Assembly: GCA_001579985.1 (NCBI GenBank)
Contig: LRSR01005799.1
Location: forward strand, 1 to 54,204
Direction: 5' to 3'
Origin: Hypsibius dujardini
Lineage: Eukaryota > Tardigrada > Eutardigrada > Parachela > Hypsibiidae
Length of the DNA stretch: 54,204 bases
Of the stretch, positions 1-11,643 are shown in pieces. Numbering within the stretch: position 1 is the first letter of the stretch; the number at the start of each line of letters is the position of its first letter. The notes below the pieces were generated by a model. The model had not been told where the DNA came from and did no database searches. It was given only the letters and a program-made list of their open reading frames with translations. The translations under genes and the position numbers were made by a program.

Positions 1-80
1 CTGTCTGTCTGTCTGTTTGTCTATTTGTCTGTTTGTCTGTTTGTTTGTCTGTCTATCTATCTGTCTGTCTTCTGCGTGCT
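1..80. repeat. (CTGT)n tetranucleotide tract
   Basis: Degenerate CTGT/TTGT repeats at the left edge, upstream of the first readable exon at 182. They read CTGT on the sense strand of the SLC22-like gene, so they probably lie in one of its introns. The long apparent reading frames here translate to Ser-Val-Cys-Leu repeats and are not genes. Confidence 0.9.
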
Positions 81-181
81 ATTGTCTGTCTGACTGATTT
101 AAGAATCCAAAGATGTGCTCAATGTTACCGATACAAAGGAACACTGACTGATTGTAGCATTTCCGCGCGGTTTACTTACAG

Positions 182-723
182 TCTTGTGGAAGAATCGATA
201 CGCTGGCTACTGGTGAAAAACCGTACCGAAGAAGCGTCCGATTCGCTGGTAAAAATCTTACGTTTCAACCGAATCGCTACCGACATGACTTGGGAAATGG
301 AACATGAGCTCTTGTCGGTGGGAACTTTCTTCAAAGAGAAACGGGACAAACGGACATTCTACACAATCGTGGACTGCTTTCGGACGCCGCGATTGCGCCG
401 GGTATCCTTGTGCATGATGTACATTTGGTTTTCCTGCGCGATCGGCTACTACGGACTCTTTCTTTCCATTGACCGCCTCGTGCCAAATCTGGCTCTTAAT
501 GTCTTCATCAACGGAGCACTCGAACTGATTCCGTGCCTGATTAGCATATTTGTCGTGCCCCGGTAAGGTTTTCCTATCTCTCTGTTTGTCATCTTGTCTG
601 TCTGTCTGTCTGTCCTTCTGTCTGTCTGTCTCTCTGTCTCTCTGTCTGTCTCTCTGTCTCTCTGTCTCTCTGTCTCTCTGTCTCTCTGTCTGTCTCTCTG
701 TCTCTCTGTCTCTCTGTCTGTCT

Positions 724-766
<43 letters not shown>

Positions 767-1446
767 GCTGGCTGGCTGGCTGGCTGTTGGTAATTTTGTT
801 TGTCTTACTGTTTGTCTGCCTGTTGGTCTGCGTGTGAGTATGCCTTTTGTTGTCTGTCGGTCTGCCTGCTGGGACGTTGGCTAGTCTGTATTGTGATTTC
901 TTCCTCCTTGGAATAGATACGGTCGTAAACAGCCGATGATCGTCTTCAACTTCCTCGGTGGATTTGCCTGCATCCTCAGTTGTCTCGTGAGGGGCAACAC
1001 CCGCCCCTCGGCTATGGGCCGCACCGCACTGACCTTGATCGGTCGGCTTTCGCTGACAGGAAGTGCCTGCTCCTTTTTCATATGGGCCGCAGAACTGTAC
1101 CCAACCGTCATGCGAGGCAACGGCATCGGTGTCTGCATGTTCGCGCTCCGCCTGGGAGGCGTCTTAGCACCGCAGCTTCTAGCCCTGGTAAGAAACACAC
1201 ACAGGTACCAATACACAAAACAGGCACGTCAGTTCATCGAGGTATTCTCACATCAAATTTTAGGGTCCTTACACGTTCAGAGAATTTCCTGTCACCGTCC
1301 TCGGCATCATCGCACTTGGTGGCGTAGTCGCGGTAAGTCTTGCCATCTAGCAGTGGAAGAAGTCTAGAGTTATTTTCATCTGTCTGCCTGTTTCGTTGTC
1401 TGTCTGTCTGTCTGTTTGTTTTTCTATCTGCCTGCCTGTCTGTCTG

Positions 1447-1485
<39 letters not shown>

Positions 1486-1800
1486 TTGCCTGTCTGTCCG
1501 TTTGTCTATTTGCCTGTCTGTCTATCGATCTATCCGCGGTTTGCCTGTCCGTTTGCCCTTATACCTGTCCGTTGGTAAGGCAAACTTCTCATTACTGTAA
1601 GATTGCCTGTCCTACCCAGCTGTGCTTCAACCACATTTCAGGCATACCCTCTCCCTGAAACGATCAACGTCAACCTCCCCGACACTTTACCGGAAGCGGA
1701 AAACTTTGGCTGCAAGGAGGCCGAACTCCGAAAGTCTCGCGACGGCCTCAGCTTGTCTTCCCTCACCAGTGTCCGAATGTCCCATCTCAGCAGCCAATGA
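182..1800 (+). CDS. SLC22-family organic ion transporter, 3' part
   Basis: C-terminal half of a major-facilitator carrier of the organic cation/anion (SLC22) type, which moves organic ions across the plasma membrane. Exons read as 182-562, 917-1187, 1264-1332 and 1642-1800, with phases that join cleanly. The first exon opens with EESIRWLLVKNR, the family's P-E-S-x-R-W-L motif after helix 6. It then carries the cytoplasmic loop and a helix ending in GYYGLFLS. Exon 2 begins with the YGRK loop and has several hydrophobic helices including AELYPTVMRG, a family signature. The last exon has LPETINVNLPDT, matching the usual LPET tail, and stops at 1798-1800. The N-terminal half lies off the left edge. 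Introns 1 and 3 carry CTGT tracts. Substrate cannot be told. Confidence 0.85.
588..782. repeat. (CTGT/CTCTGT)n tract in intron
   Basis: About 190 bp of CTGT and CTCTGT units ending in a short GCTG run, inside the intron between the 562 donor and 917 exon of the SLC22-like gene. CTGT is on the sense strand. Confidence 0.95.
1379..1545. repeat. (CTGT)n tract in intron
   Basis: CTGT repeats with TTGT and CTGC variants in the last intron of the SLC22-like gene, sense-strand CTGT. Confidence 0.93.
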
Positions 1801-1880
1801 CAACGAGGGTCTGGCCCTGAAATCTCCAAACACGCAACAGACAATTAAAAAATATTGCGTCGACATCATGTTGACTCAAT

Positions 1881-1886
1881 TTTATT
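1881..1886 (-). terminator. Candidate polyadenylation signal AATAAA for OCIAD1
   Basis: AATAAA read on the minus strand, about 110 bp past the OCIAD1 stop codon at 1996-1998. It lies between that stop and the convergent SLC22-like stop at 1800. Confidence 0.5.
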
Positions 1887-1995
1887 GTGGTAGATGAAAA
1901 AGAACTTGATTCTGTGCACACACGTACACACACAAAGGCAATTGACAAAACATACGACACGATATAATAAAAAGTGGGATAAAAGAAAGGCCGTT

Positions 1996-2703
1996 CTATT
2001 CCGGCCGTTGTTGAGAACTCTTCTGCTGCGGCCGTAAATAGGCATCACGATGTTGACGGCGCAGGTCGTCGTAATTGGCGCCGCCAGTCTGTCTGTCATC
2101 CGTCCGGTTGCTGTTGTTGGATTGACTGCCAAAACCGACGCCCGGATTACTGCCCAAGTCAAAGTCCAACGAGTTCGGCCGACGTTCGTCCAATGAGGAG
2201 TCGTCGTAGTAGCTGTTCTTCTCCGAGTCGATGTCCAGCGTATTATGGTAGTCGTCGGTGTTCATGGCCGAGTACTGTTCCCCTGCTGAGCGGCTTTGTC
2301 CAACCTGCACACCCCAAGAGTATTTTGGATTGAGCAACGAAGGAAGTCTTCTACCGACAAGTGACGGGAACAAAAAGACAGACAAAGAGACTTCCCGAAA
2401 AGTTATAGTAACAGAGAGGCAGACGTATCAGAGGTATATAGAGAGAAAAACAAGCGGACAGGTGGGCATGTATATGGACAGTAGAAAAAGCAGGCCAACA
2501 GGCAGACAAGATGGACAGACAGACATACACGTGCATCGGAAGGCCTGACAATCAAACAAAAAAGACAGTCAGCCATGCACCCAGAGGTGGAGACGCTGAG
2601 AGAGATAACAAGATAGTCAGGCAAAAAATAAAAACAAACAAACAGGAAGACAGACAGACACAGACAAACAGTCAGACAGAGAGACACATAGCAGACACAT
2701 AGC

Positions 2704-2778
<75 letters not shown>

Positions 2779-3906
2779 TAGACAGAGAGTAAAGGCAGGC
2801 AGGCAGGCAGGCAGACATTCCAGCTAACCTGAGGATCAAAGCGGGTGTCACGCCCGGCGGCCGGATAAGCGCCTTCATATATCTTAGGACTGCCGAGGTC
2901 GAGCGGTGTGTTCCAACTGGGCTGTTGCACTCGCGGTGGGCTGGCCTGACCGCCCTGGCGCTTTCGAATGGCATCACCCACTGGGGAATTGGGCAGACGG
3001 AGGAATTTCTCCTGACACGCACGGAAGTAGCTCATTTTGCCGACGAAAAATCCAGTCACTGCCATTCCGATTACTTTCGGTAAGGATCCGTACTTCGGGT
3101 GAGCCTGAAGGTAGCCCTGCTTCACGGCCAAATGCGTCAAGACACCGCCGACGGCCGCAAGAGGCAGTGAACGATAATAGAGAGACTCTCTGGAAGGACA
3201 CAAAAACGACTTAAGAAATTAATCAACGACACCCAATAGAAATCAATCAATCAATCAATCAATTGAAATGAATGGCTTTTAAAAAAAATGTGATTTGCTG
3301 AAATTAAATTCAACCTCTTACTTTAATCCAACTTAACCTGGAAATTTACCTTTAGTATGCCGTCAAAGTATGTCCATTTGTACTAATTAGTAGTACTTAC
3401 TTACGCTTGCAGCACAAATGACATAATGAATCTTGAATCAGCCGCTCCGTCAATCAGCCCAAAAAATGCGTCAAAGAAATCAATCAAACCATCAGTCGCA
3501 GCAATAAAGGATAAAACTGCTCAATAATTATCGTAACAACTCAATCAATCAATTAGCTACCGGCCCCCTCAACGTACTGTGTGCACTCTTTCACCACCCG
3601 CATCTCCTCCGCCGAGAACTTATAATCCTTCCCCATCGGCATGTCCATCCCGGTTGTGTCGGCATAGCCCATTCCCGGTGCGGGATCCGTGACAAGCTGC
3701 CCGGAGAGCGTGTCATAATTCTCCGGGGTCCTGGAGGAATTCCTTCCCGCGGCGGCGCCCCCGAGTCCCGAACTGCTGCCGGAGTAGCCGGACGGCGAGC
3801 CGGACGGACTGCGGTCATATCCGAGACTGCTGCGGTAGGTGTCGGAGGAGTTCGAGTTGGGGTTGGAGTTGCCTCCGCCACCGGGACCTCCAAATGGGGA
3901 CGACAT
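1996..3906 (-). CDS. OCIAD1: OCIA domain-containing protein 1
   Basis: OCIA-domain proteins sit in endosomal and inner mitochondrial membranes and affect signalling and respiratory-complex assembly. Exons on the minus strand are 3906-3578, 3189-2829 and 2304-1996, giving 332 residues. A Ser/Gly/Pro-rich N-terminus of about 80 residues is followed by the OCIA domain: FSAEEMRVVKECTQ joined across the intron to ESLYYRSLPLAAVG, then LPKVIGMAVTGFFVGKMSYF and the CQEKFLRLPNSP motif. The two hydrophobic stretches are the expected membrane segments. The donor CACACA|GTACGT was preferred over a later GT because only it restores the conserved ECxxES motif in phase. The C-terminus is Asn/Asp/Ser-rich and disordered. 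The protein is longer than the vertebrate one (about 245 residues). It is convergent with the SLC22-like gene and divergent from the SVOP-like gene. Confidence 0.9.
2638..2812. repeat. (ACAG)n tract in OCIAD1 intron
   Basis: Long ACAG repeats with AGGC units at the right end, in OCIAD1 intron 2. OCIAD1 is on the minus strand, so its transcript reads CTGT. Degenerate related repeats extend left to about 2360. Confidence 0.95.
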
Positions 3907-4862
3907 TTTTTGAAATATTTTTTAACGAAGGTTTAAGAAAATGCCAAAAAATGTTGAAAGATGTGCCGGACTATGAACAAATTCGAGTCAATAAATGCGG
4001 AAAATTGGAGTATCGACGGAGCCGGGAGACTTCGGATGGGCGAGGGAATTTATTTAGTTTAAAAATCAGCTGTTTGATAAGTTCGCTGCCCATTGAATAG
4101 ACAGTGCACTACTTTAGATTGATTGATCACTTGACTTAACCATATGGCCAGAATACTTGGCTGACGGAGTTTGAACTTAATGCGCTTGAGAAAGAGAGTG
4201 GCTCTAACTCCGTTAGCCAAGCATTCTGATTGTGTGTATTCTTGTCCCAGCAATTGATTGGTTTGATTGCATGTTACTGTATGACACTATTTCTGTTTCT
4301 CACACTGCGCCAGGATATCGCAGTAGAAATCACCTCGCTTTTTAAGACAAACTGCTAAAGTCCTCGTCAGCACGTGTCACATTTCTACTTTACCTGATTC
4401 AAACTGCCAAGGTAAACAATCAAGACACGGTAAAAATTTGCTCGGAATTTTAATTACGTTTTTATTATTCACTCACACGTGTTTGTATCGATTTTTTCGC
4501 TTTCATTTCATAGTTTTTGCCCGTCCAACCTTGTATTATTCTTCGAGGATTTCTTGCTTTACCGTTCAACTCCTCCATTGAAGATTCTAAGCGACCAGTG
4601 GCATTGTGTGTCACGTTATCTTGGCGCCATATGTTTGACGGAAGTTTTTTTGATCACTTTCATTTTTCCACTGCGCACCATTGCGACCTTGACCAATTTA
4701 GCGGCACGCATTTCACACCTCGGATTATTGGTATTTTATTTACGTGAATAGCGAGCGAGAAAGCGAGGATTACTTACTTCATGCGTCGAGGTGAGGAAGG
4801 AAGATTTTCACTCCATATTTTTGTAATTTCGAACCGACTTTCGCAAGATTTTTTCTGACAAA
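3907..4862. promoter_or_regulatory. Shared upstream region of OCIAD1 and the SVOP-like gene
   Basis: 956 bp between the divergent start codons of OCIAD1 (3906, minus) and the SVOP-like gene (4863, plus). It must hold both promoters and 5' UTRs. A loose inverted repeat (GGCTGACGGAGT... / ...ACTCCGTTAGCC, about 4158-4220) is visible. I could not place a TATA box or start site. Confidence 0.45.
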
Positions 4863-7157
4863 ATGTTCGCTTCAGTGGGGGAGCCTTCAATGACCAGATT
4901 GCAAGATGAGGCAGGCTACAATTTTAATGGAGGTGCGGTGGCGTTGTCATCGGAGAGGAAGCAGTACACCATCGATCAAGGTGAGGAAGGAAATTGAAAT
5001 GCGCGCCTCGCCGGTTTAAGTGATTGGCGCATCGACTGATTGCTTGATTGTTGAATTATTGACAGTCGTTGTGAAGCGGTCGGTTGATTGATGTATTGTA
5101 CGTATTTGGAATATAGCCCAGGCGTTGAATATGACCCGTTGTTCCATTCTAGCGCTGGAGAAGCTCGGATTCGGAAGATATCAGATGAAAATGATTTGCG
5201 TGCTGGGATTTTTCGGGGTGAGAAAGCTGTGCGAGAAGTCATCCCATGTGTCCTGTTGCTTGATTAGTCGATTGGTTGCTTGCTTGATTGAAGGGCCGAA
5301 TTCGTCTTCGATTGATTGATTGGTCGATCGGTTGCTTGCTTGATTGAAGGGCCCAATTCTTCTTCGATTGATTGATCTGTCTCATACTCCTAAGTACTGG
5401 TAATATTGCGTTTTGGTTTTAGGTTGCGGATGCATTGGAAATCATGCTACTGTCCGTCCTCTCTCCCGTACTGCGGTGTGAATGGGGCTTAACGGAGTGG
5501 GATGTCGCGGCAGTCTCAACGGTACGATTTAAATATATTTAATTGAAGGTAACTTCTAATAATATGCTATTTTGTTTAATTGAAAATACAAATTGATATT
5601 GAGGAGCATATTCTAATTGAAAGTCGCAATATTTTATTTAAACTTTACGATATTTTATTATTCAATTATTTAAATGTTATTTTATATTTCAAAGTCTAAA
5701 TGTGTTATTCAAACGTCATATTTAAATGTTTAAATAAACCTTGTTGATAATCTAGAGTTTTGTGTTTTATTTTATTTTAAACAGTACTAATTCACATGAA
5801 GGACACTCCGTATACCAGTAATTTTTTTAATTGTTTAATTTAATTTTTTTAATTAAATTCAGGTTGTTTTCGCGGGAATGCTGGTATTTGGTCCGATCTG
5901 GGGGAAGATGTCCGATCGGTTCGGGCGATGGCCGACCCTGTGGATCGTCATGTTTTTGATGGGCTGGTTCGGTATCCTCACCTCCTTCAGTCCGACCTAC
6001 AATTGGTTGCTGTTTTTGCGGATGCTCGTGGGTGGCGCAGCCGTCGGAACTGGCCAGAGGTAAGATATTCCTCCGCTAATCCGAGAAAGTTGTCTGTGTT
6101 TACACTTGCTGTTGTTTTTTCTCAGTTTCATTTTGTTCGCGGAGATGCTTCCTCCAAAACACAGGTACGAGTACCGTATCGATCAGTTAAAGTGGACTGA
6201 TCTTTATGAGGGACTTAAACCGCGATGGGTCTGCTCGTTGCAGAGGCAAGATGTTGGTCCTTACGCAGCTGTTTTGGGCCAGCGGCAGTTTTATCCTCAT
6301 CGCTGCTGCTGCTATTATCATTCCCAATTTCGGCTGGCGATGGCTCATGATTTTCACAGCCGTGCTGTCATGGGTCAGTTTATGTTTCTTCAAGGTACGA
6401 AACTGGTTGCCAGAACTTAGGTATTGTTGTCTGTCCGTCTATCTGTATTTCTGCGTGTCTCTCTGTTTGCATGCATGTCTATCTGTCCGTCTATCTCTAT
6501 GTCTGCCTGCCTGTCTGTCTGTCTATTTGTATGTCTGCCTGCCTGTCTGCCTGTCTGTATGTCTGCATGTCTCTATGTGTGTCTGCCTGTCCGTCTATCT
6601 GTCTGTCTGCCTGTCTGTCTGTCTGCATTTCTGTTGCTTGTCTGTCTGTCTGTGTATCTGGTTGTTTTTTTTCTCTTTGTCATTTGTTTGTCGGTGACTC
6701 TGTGTTTGTTGTGCCTTTTCTCATATCCGCTGGTGAATCTTCAGATGGTTCCGGAATCTCCGCGTTTCCTACTGGGAAAAGGCAGACATCAGAAAGCCCT
6801 CGCCTTGCTGCAGAGCATTGCCAAAGTCAATAAGACGACACTTCCAGACGGGGATCTCATAATGCCTGCACTCGTACGTTTGATCAAAAGAAGTCATTGA
6901 CAAGTCCAGATGAGGCTGAGACGATTCTTATTTGTTGCAGCAAGAGCAGGGAAAGATCGCGGACATGTTTTCTCCGCATTATCTCAGGCTAACTCTGCAA
7001 CTGTTCGTCATTTGGTTTTGCATGACCTTTGGCTATTACGGTGTCGTGCTGAGCAGCACAGAAATCGTGCAACAAGCTCCGATTTGCGATATATCTGGTG
7101 AGTGTGTAATCTGATGTACACGACAACGCAGTTGTATGGATGGACACGCAGACACGC

Positions 7158-7200
<43 letters not shown>

Positions 7201-8458
7201 ATGACAGGCAAAATGACAGACAAGACAAAATATAAATATCTGAAAAAAACGGGTGCGCTAAATGATTTTCTTAATGCAGGAAACGTTGTGAGCGAGCACA
7301 CCTCGCTTGCGGTAAAAGAATGCGGCTGCCGACAATTGACTTCCGATGACTATGTTACTCTCATAGTCGGCACTCTGGGCGAATTCGGTTGTAAGTAACT
7401 CCTCCTCTCCCAAATGTCTGCTCATATAAAAGAACACTTGGAAAATGGTATTTTTTCCAGCGTTGATAATCAACGTGGTGTTGATGGATGTCATCGGCCG
7501 GAAGTGGACATTCATCGTAAATTTGGTGGCATGCGCGACATTTGTCCTGCTGTTGAATGTCTGTACAACCCGTTTCATTCTGTCCATTTTCATCCTGTGT
7601 GCGAGGATGTTCATGTCCGCGATCGGAAACGCTATTTATATCTACACGTCCGAGGTGAGGGGCCGAATTTTTTAGCTCTGCTTTGTAAGTATTGGTTCAT
7701 TGGGTAAATTTAATAAAAAATGGCTTGGTGCTGTGCTATTACAGGTGTATCCCACCACATTCCGAGCTGTGGGTCTAGGTGTCTGCAGTTCCTTCGCCCG
7801 GATCGGATCCATGATATCGCCCTTCGTCGCACAAGTGCTCATGGCACATTCCGTTCCAGGTGCATTGGGCGTGTATGCTGCTGTCATGATTTTAACGGGT
7901 AAAGTTGCGTTACAGCTGTTCCTATGAACCCAATTTTGTTTGAAGGTCTCTCTCTCTCATTGCCTGTCTGTCATCTGTCTGCATGCCTATCTGACTGTTC
8001 GTTTGCCTGTCTGACTGTTCGTTTGCCTGTCTGTCTGCATGCCTGTCTATCTGTGTGTCGGCCTCTCTCTTGTGTCTTTCTGTCTGTTCTTTATTTGTCT
8101 GCTTTCCAAGCATGTCTGTCTGTCTACCTGTCTGTACGAGCGCTATGTCCATCCTTAAGTCCATTTGTGCTTTTTTTGCCTGCTTGGTCGCCTGAAAGAT
8201 TCCATTTACTGTCTATGCCTGAATCTGTCGGACCTTATTCTGATCGGTATTTCTTTCGTTTATCATTATTGTCAGTTTTGTGCTGTTTTTGATCGCTTCT
8301 TTGTATGTTCTTCAGCCATAAACTGCCTCTTCTTACCGATCGAGACCAAAGGAAGGAATTTACCGGTAACAATATTCCTCCAGATTTCGAAGCCTGCCTC
8401 GCTAGCGTTAAAGTTTTTGCCTCATTTATCTCCGCAGGATATCGCGATCTTTCACTGA
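4863..8458 (+). CDS. SV2/SVOP-like major facilitator transporter
   Basis: A 12-helix carrier related to synaptic vesicle glycoprotein 2 and SVOP, expected in vesicle or plasma membrane. Exons: 4863-4980, 5153-5217, 5423-5521, 5863-6059, 6126-6164, 6244-6394, 6745-6873, 6941-7097, 7280-7390, 7461-7654, 7745-7898, 8316-8365, 8438-8458, giving 494 residues. The N-terminal motif ALEKLGFGRYQMKM and the following ADALEIMLLSVLSP are SVOP/SV2 hallmarks. GKMSDRFGRWP is the loop 2-3 motif of the superfamily, and AEMLPPKHRGK and VPESPRFLLGKGR mark helices 4-6. The end, LPIETKGRNLP, matches SVOP before its short tail. All phases agree. Introns 6 and 11 hold CTGT tracts and intron 8 an ACAG tract. SVOP is about 550 residues; the shorter N-terminus here accounts for the difference. 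Substrate unknown. Confidence 0.88.
5275..5379. repeat. 56-bp tandem duplication in intron
   Basis: Two adjacent near-identical copies starting at 5275 and 5331, each beginning GTTGCTTGCTTGATTGAAGG and containing ATTGATTGA units. They lie in intron 2 of the SVOP-like gene. The ATTG/TCAA tetranucleotide recurs throughout the window. Confidence 0.85.
6424..6660. repeat. (CTGT)n tract in intron
   Basis: Degenerate CTGT/CTGC/CTAT repeats in intron 6 of the SVOP-like gene, sense-strand CTGT. Confidence 0.92.
7148..7213. repeat. (ACAG)n tract in intron, antisense orientation
   Basis: Clean ACAG repeat about 65 bp long in intron 8 of the plus-strand SVOP-like gene. It is one of only two clear intronic tracts that read ACAG on the sense strand. 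Confidence 0.93.
7960..8137. repeat. (CTGT)n tract in intron
   Basis: Degenerate CTGT/CTGC repeats in intron 11 of the SVOP-like gene, sense-strand CTGT. Confidence 0.88.
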
Positions 8459-8680
8459 CAACAGCAGCCAAGTCAAGAATCCCCTCGCTTCAGTGCAAGA
8501 TACTTGGTGTGATATTTATATTTTGCTGCACGAAGACCCAGCGTCTGACAATGGAATCTCCACTAGCGGAAAATCTCCCTACTCCATCCTTCCTGATATT
8601 CCTAGAGTCCTGTGTTCACGGTGTTCCACTCCCGGTATCTCCCAAATCCGTCCGTCACTTACCTACCACATACACTCCTT

Positions 8681-8849
8681 ATTCTCTTATTTTTCAAAAA
8701 TTACGGATGCTAACACGGACAATTTGAAATCTCAATACCAACACGCCTACACATGTACTGCATCACTTCCAGCTCTGTTTCACAATGAACTCGCAATAAA
8801 ATCAACCAGGAATGGACAATTTGGACTACTTACAATGGAACTCATAGGC

Positions 8850-8888
<39 letters not shown>

Positions 8889-9125
8889 CGCAGACAGACA
8901 GACAGACACGCAGACAGACAGACACGCAGACAGACAGATAGACTTATGTAAAATAAGTATTCTCTTATTTTTCGAAAATTATGGATGCTAACACGGACAA
9001 TTTGAAATCTCAATACCAACACGCCTACACATGTACTGCATCACTGCCAGCTCCGTTTCACAATGAACGCGCAATAAAATCAACCAGGAATGGACAATTT
9101 GGACTACTTACAATGGAACTCGTAG
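8681..9125. repeat. 167-bp direct repeat flanking an ACAG tract
   Basis: Copies at 8681-8847 and 8959-9125 are nearly identical over 167 bp. They start ATTCTCTTATTTTTC and end near CAATGGAACTC. Between them is a 110-bp spacer dominated by ACAG and ACGC units. It lies downstream of the SVOP-like gene, where I see no coding region. The rest of 8459-9658 holds AT-rich, ATTA-rich sequence (about 9290-9400) and nothing else recognisable. Confidence 0.93.
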
Positions 9126-9658
9126 ATGTTTTAATTTCGATAGCCCTGAAATTTTTCCCATTCATACCCACCACCCAGTGGCTCCACCCCCTGTGGTTGA
9201 AGATATTCTCACTGCAACCAATCAATTCCAAATTTATTTTCGAACAGGATTGCGGTAAAAAATGTTCAGTTTTCAGTGGAAATTTTAGTTGTCATTAATA
9301 ATTATTTATTAATTATTTTTTAGTTATTTATTTATTCATTATTAGTTTGTTATTTATTTAATTAGTTATTTATAAACTAAATTCAAGGCTATCGGAATAC
9401 TATAATACTCAATACTACTTCAATACGATCGGAAGGCTCGCAGAGCTACCTTGTGAGTAAAATGATTTATCGATTTAATCGTGATCGTGTGCCTGTAGAT
9501 AGGCGTGGACAAACTAAATGTAACATAATAACAACAGTAAATTGTACCTCTACTCCATATATCATGCAACAGTTTTAGTTCATCTATAACAGATTTTTTT
9601 GAGCCAGTTGAAACAGGCGCAAGATTCATCCAGTAAGGAAGTCTCTGGATTGTGCAGA

Positions 9659-11208
9659 CTACTTCGAGTCCAGCCCGGAAGACGACCGCTCTCCATACCG
9701 ATATCCCGAGCCATAGCCCCGGCAGTTGCCGCCCTGGTTGGCGTGCCACATGTTGCCCCAGTAGCTCCACGGTCCGGTCTCCGCGCCGGCGACGATCATG
9801 TACGGCGGCAGACGGATCCCTGCCTTGTTCAGCTCCCTGGCCGTTTGCCCGATCGTACTGTCTGCCGGCAGGGCGGCCATCTTGTCCTGGCAGTTACCGA
9901 GAGTGTTGTACAGGGCACGTCCGGACAGGTTCCCCAGCAGCATGGACGCGGTGACCAACCAAAACTGCCACCAACCGCGCATGCCGCGGACGCCGGGCGG
10001 TGCAGCCGCAGCATTAGCACCCCACACACTCTGGATGGTGCCGAAGTAGGCCGCCGCGCCACCGAGGATGGTCCCCGGGACGGCCCATTTCCAGTGCGCG
10101 TCGCGTGAGCAGTCACGGATGACTTTGATCTCATCTGGGGAACGGGAAAAGCACAGACAAGAATGTTAATGAGGCTTAGAAAGTGGTTGACTTAAATGGC
10201 GGAAGATTTTCCGGCGGAATATTTGAGTCGCTATCCACCAGAAGAATGCGAAGTCACTACCCATTCTCCGTCTGTGATAATGCTGTCCGTCCGTCCGTCC
10301 GTCTATTTATCTGTCTCATTTGCTATCTTAAGCCTTGAATCGGACCTTCGCTTTGCCTATCGTCCCTCCAATGGCCTTACGCTCGGCAGTTGGTATGTTC
10401 CAAACCATCCACGGTCTGCTCGCGGTATGGGTCATGGACTAGCGTGTGGCTGTTTCAGCCCGACCTCGATGGAAAATACAAAGGTGTTCCCTCAGTAAGC
10501 TGCTCACGCGTAGACGCGGAGGGCTAAACAGACGGATGTGCGGTTGGGTAATAAGTTGACGGGTGTATGATCGGATGAAAAGATGGGACGATGGATCGAG
10601 CGATCGAGGGACGAACGGACGGGTAGTTGGAAGGACGGACGGACGGACGGATGGACAGATGGTTGGAAGGACGGATGGACAGATGGTTGGAAGGACGGAT
10701 GGACGGATGGACAGATGGTTGGAAGGACGGACGGACGGATGGTTGGAAGGACGGACTGACGGATGGTTGGAAGGATGGACAGACGGTTAGAAGGACGGAA
10801 GCCTGGACAGACCGACGGCTGGAGATATGGATTCCGATTACACTGAACGGTTAGACAGAGATCCGCGATGCATACGGTAGATGACTGCTGATTGGAAATA
10901 TTATAACAAAATTGTGCTTCCCCAGTGAAACTCTGGCTGAATCAGTTACTGCACCGCAAAAAACCCTCGCTCTGTTGGGGGAGTGACTTAGCGATTTGAG
11001 CCAGCTTGAACGGATTCGACTTAATTATGACGGGAAATCTGTGTACTATTATTCTGATCAGTCAATCAACGACACCGGTCTTCTGGTACTTGCCGACGGA
11101 TAATCCCCACAAGCCCGGGCCGTGATGGTGGTAGTAAAGGCCGTATTGACCCGGTCGGGCAGAGTCTTCCGGAGCGCCAGGGTCGTCTTTGTGCGGTTCC
11201 ACAGACAT
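9659..11208 (-). CDS. Second OCIA-domain protein, diverged
   Basis: Two minus-strand exons, 11208-11076 and 10134-9659, encode 202 residues. Residue 45 is formed across the intron (ACC G|GTGTCG donor). The joined sequence [20 protein letters not shown] matches the start of an OCIA domain, with the conserved R-x-C. Then come a hydrophobic stretch, a second one ([18 protein letters not shown]), and [15 protein letters not shown], which lines up with CQEKFLRLPNSPVG of the OCIAD1 gene at 2-3.9 kb. The N-terminus is short and His/Gly/Tyr-rich, and the C-terminus is Gly/Tyr/Trp-rich. Both OCIA genes are on the minus strand with only the SVOP-like gene between them, so local duplication is likely. 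The donor is weak, so the exon 1 border is the least certain part. Confidence 0.72.
10616..10810. repeat. (GGAC/GGATGG)n minisatellite in intron
   Basis: Repeats built from GGACGGAC and GGATGGACAGATGGTTGGAA units in the intron of the second OCIA gene. On that gene's sense strand they read as pyrimidine-rich GTCC/CCATCC. Confidence 0.9.
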
Positions 11209-11494
11209 ACTCAGTCCTTAATTCAAGAATCCGACCTTGAATAAAAACGGAAGAAGAGGATATAACTAAATTGATATCTTTCGCGAGTGGGAACCAAATG
11301 AATCAGGAAAGTGTATACGGAAACACCAGAACCGTAACTTACTTGTAGGAAAAATATGTGCCACCGCCTGAAAAAAGCAATAACCCTTTGGACTTCAGAA
11401 AAAAACTGAGAACATTTTGACAGAAAAAAATATTGGCGTAGAAGAAGGAACAGGGATGTCTGATGCGCAGTACGATAGTTTGTGGGGAAAGCAA

Positions 11495-11633
11495 ATACAC
11501 ACCTGGCAAAAACCTTGCGCTAACTGAATTGAGCCCTTACACTCGTTTGGCGTATGGCTGCTGCTGTTGCACACAGCCCGAGTTAAAGTGCTCGATTCGG
11601 TCAGCGCAAGGGTTTTGCCACGTGTGTGTGTAT
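11495..11633. mobile_element. Foldback (MITE-like) element, family C, copy 1
   Basis: 139-bp hairpin. The left arm ATACACACCTGGCAAAAACC is the near-complement of the right arm GGTTTTGCCACGTGTGTGTG, and the pairing continues through CTTGCGCTAACTGAATTGAG. It has no coding capacity. A relative with the same arms lies at 14339-14465. Confidence 0.8.
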
Positions 11634-11643
11634 CATACTGGTA

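Noticed and set aside
550-884. Overlapping open frames reading Ser-Val-Cys-Leu repeats, here and at every CTGT tract
   Set aside because: They are translations of a tetranucleotide repeat, which stays open in several frames. They lack start context and protein-like composition and lie within introns.
2700-2780. Regular repeat array that could suggest CRISPR
   Set aside because: Four-base period with no spacers, in an intron of an animal gene.
10563-10854. Gly/Arg/Thr/Asp-rich frames over the GGAC minisatellite
   Set aside because: Same reason: repeat translation inside an intron of the minus-strand OCIA gene.
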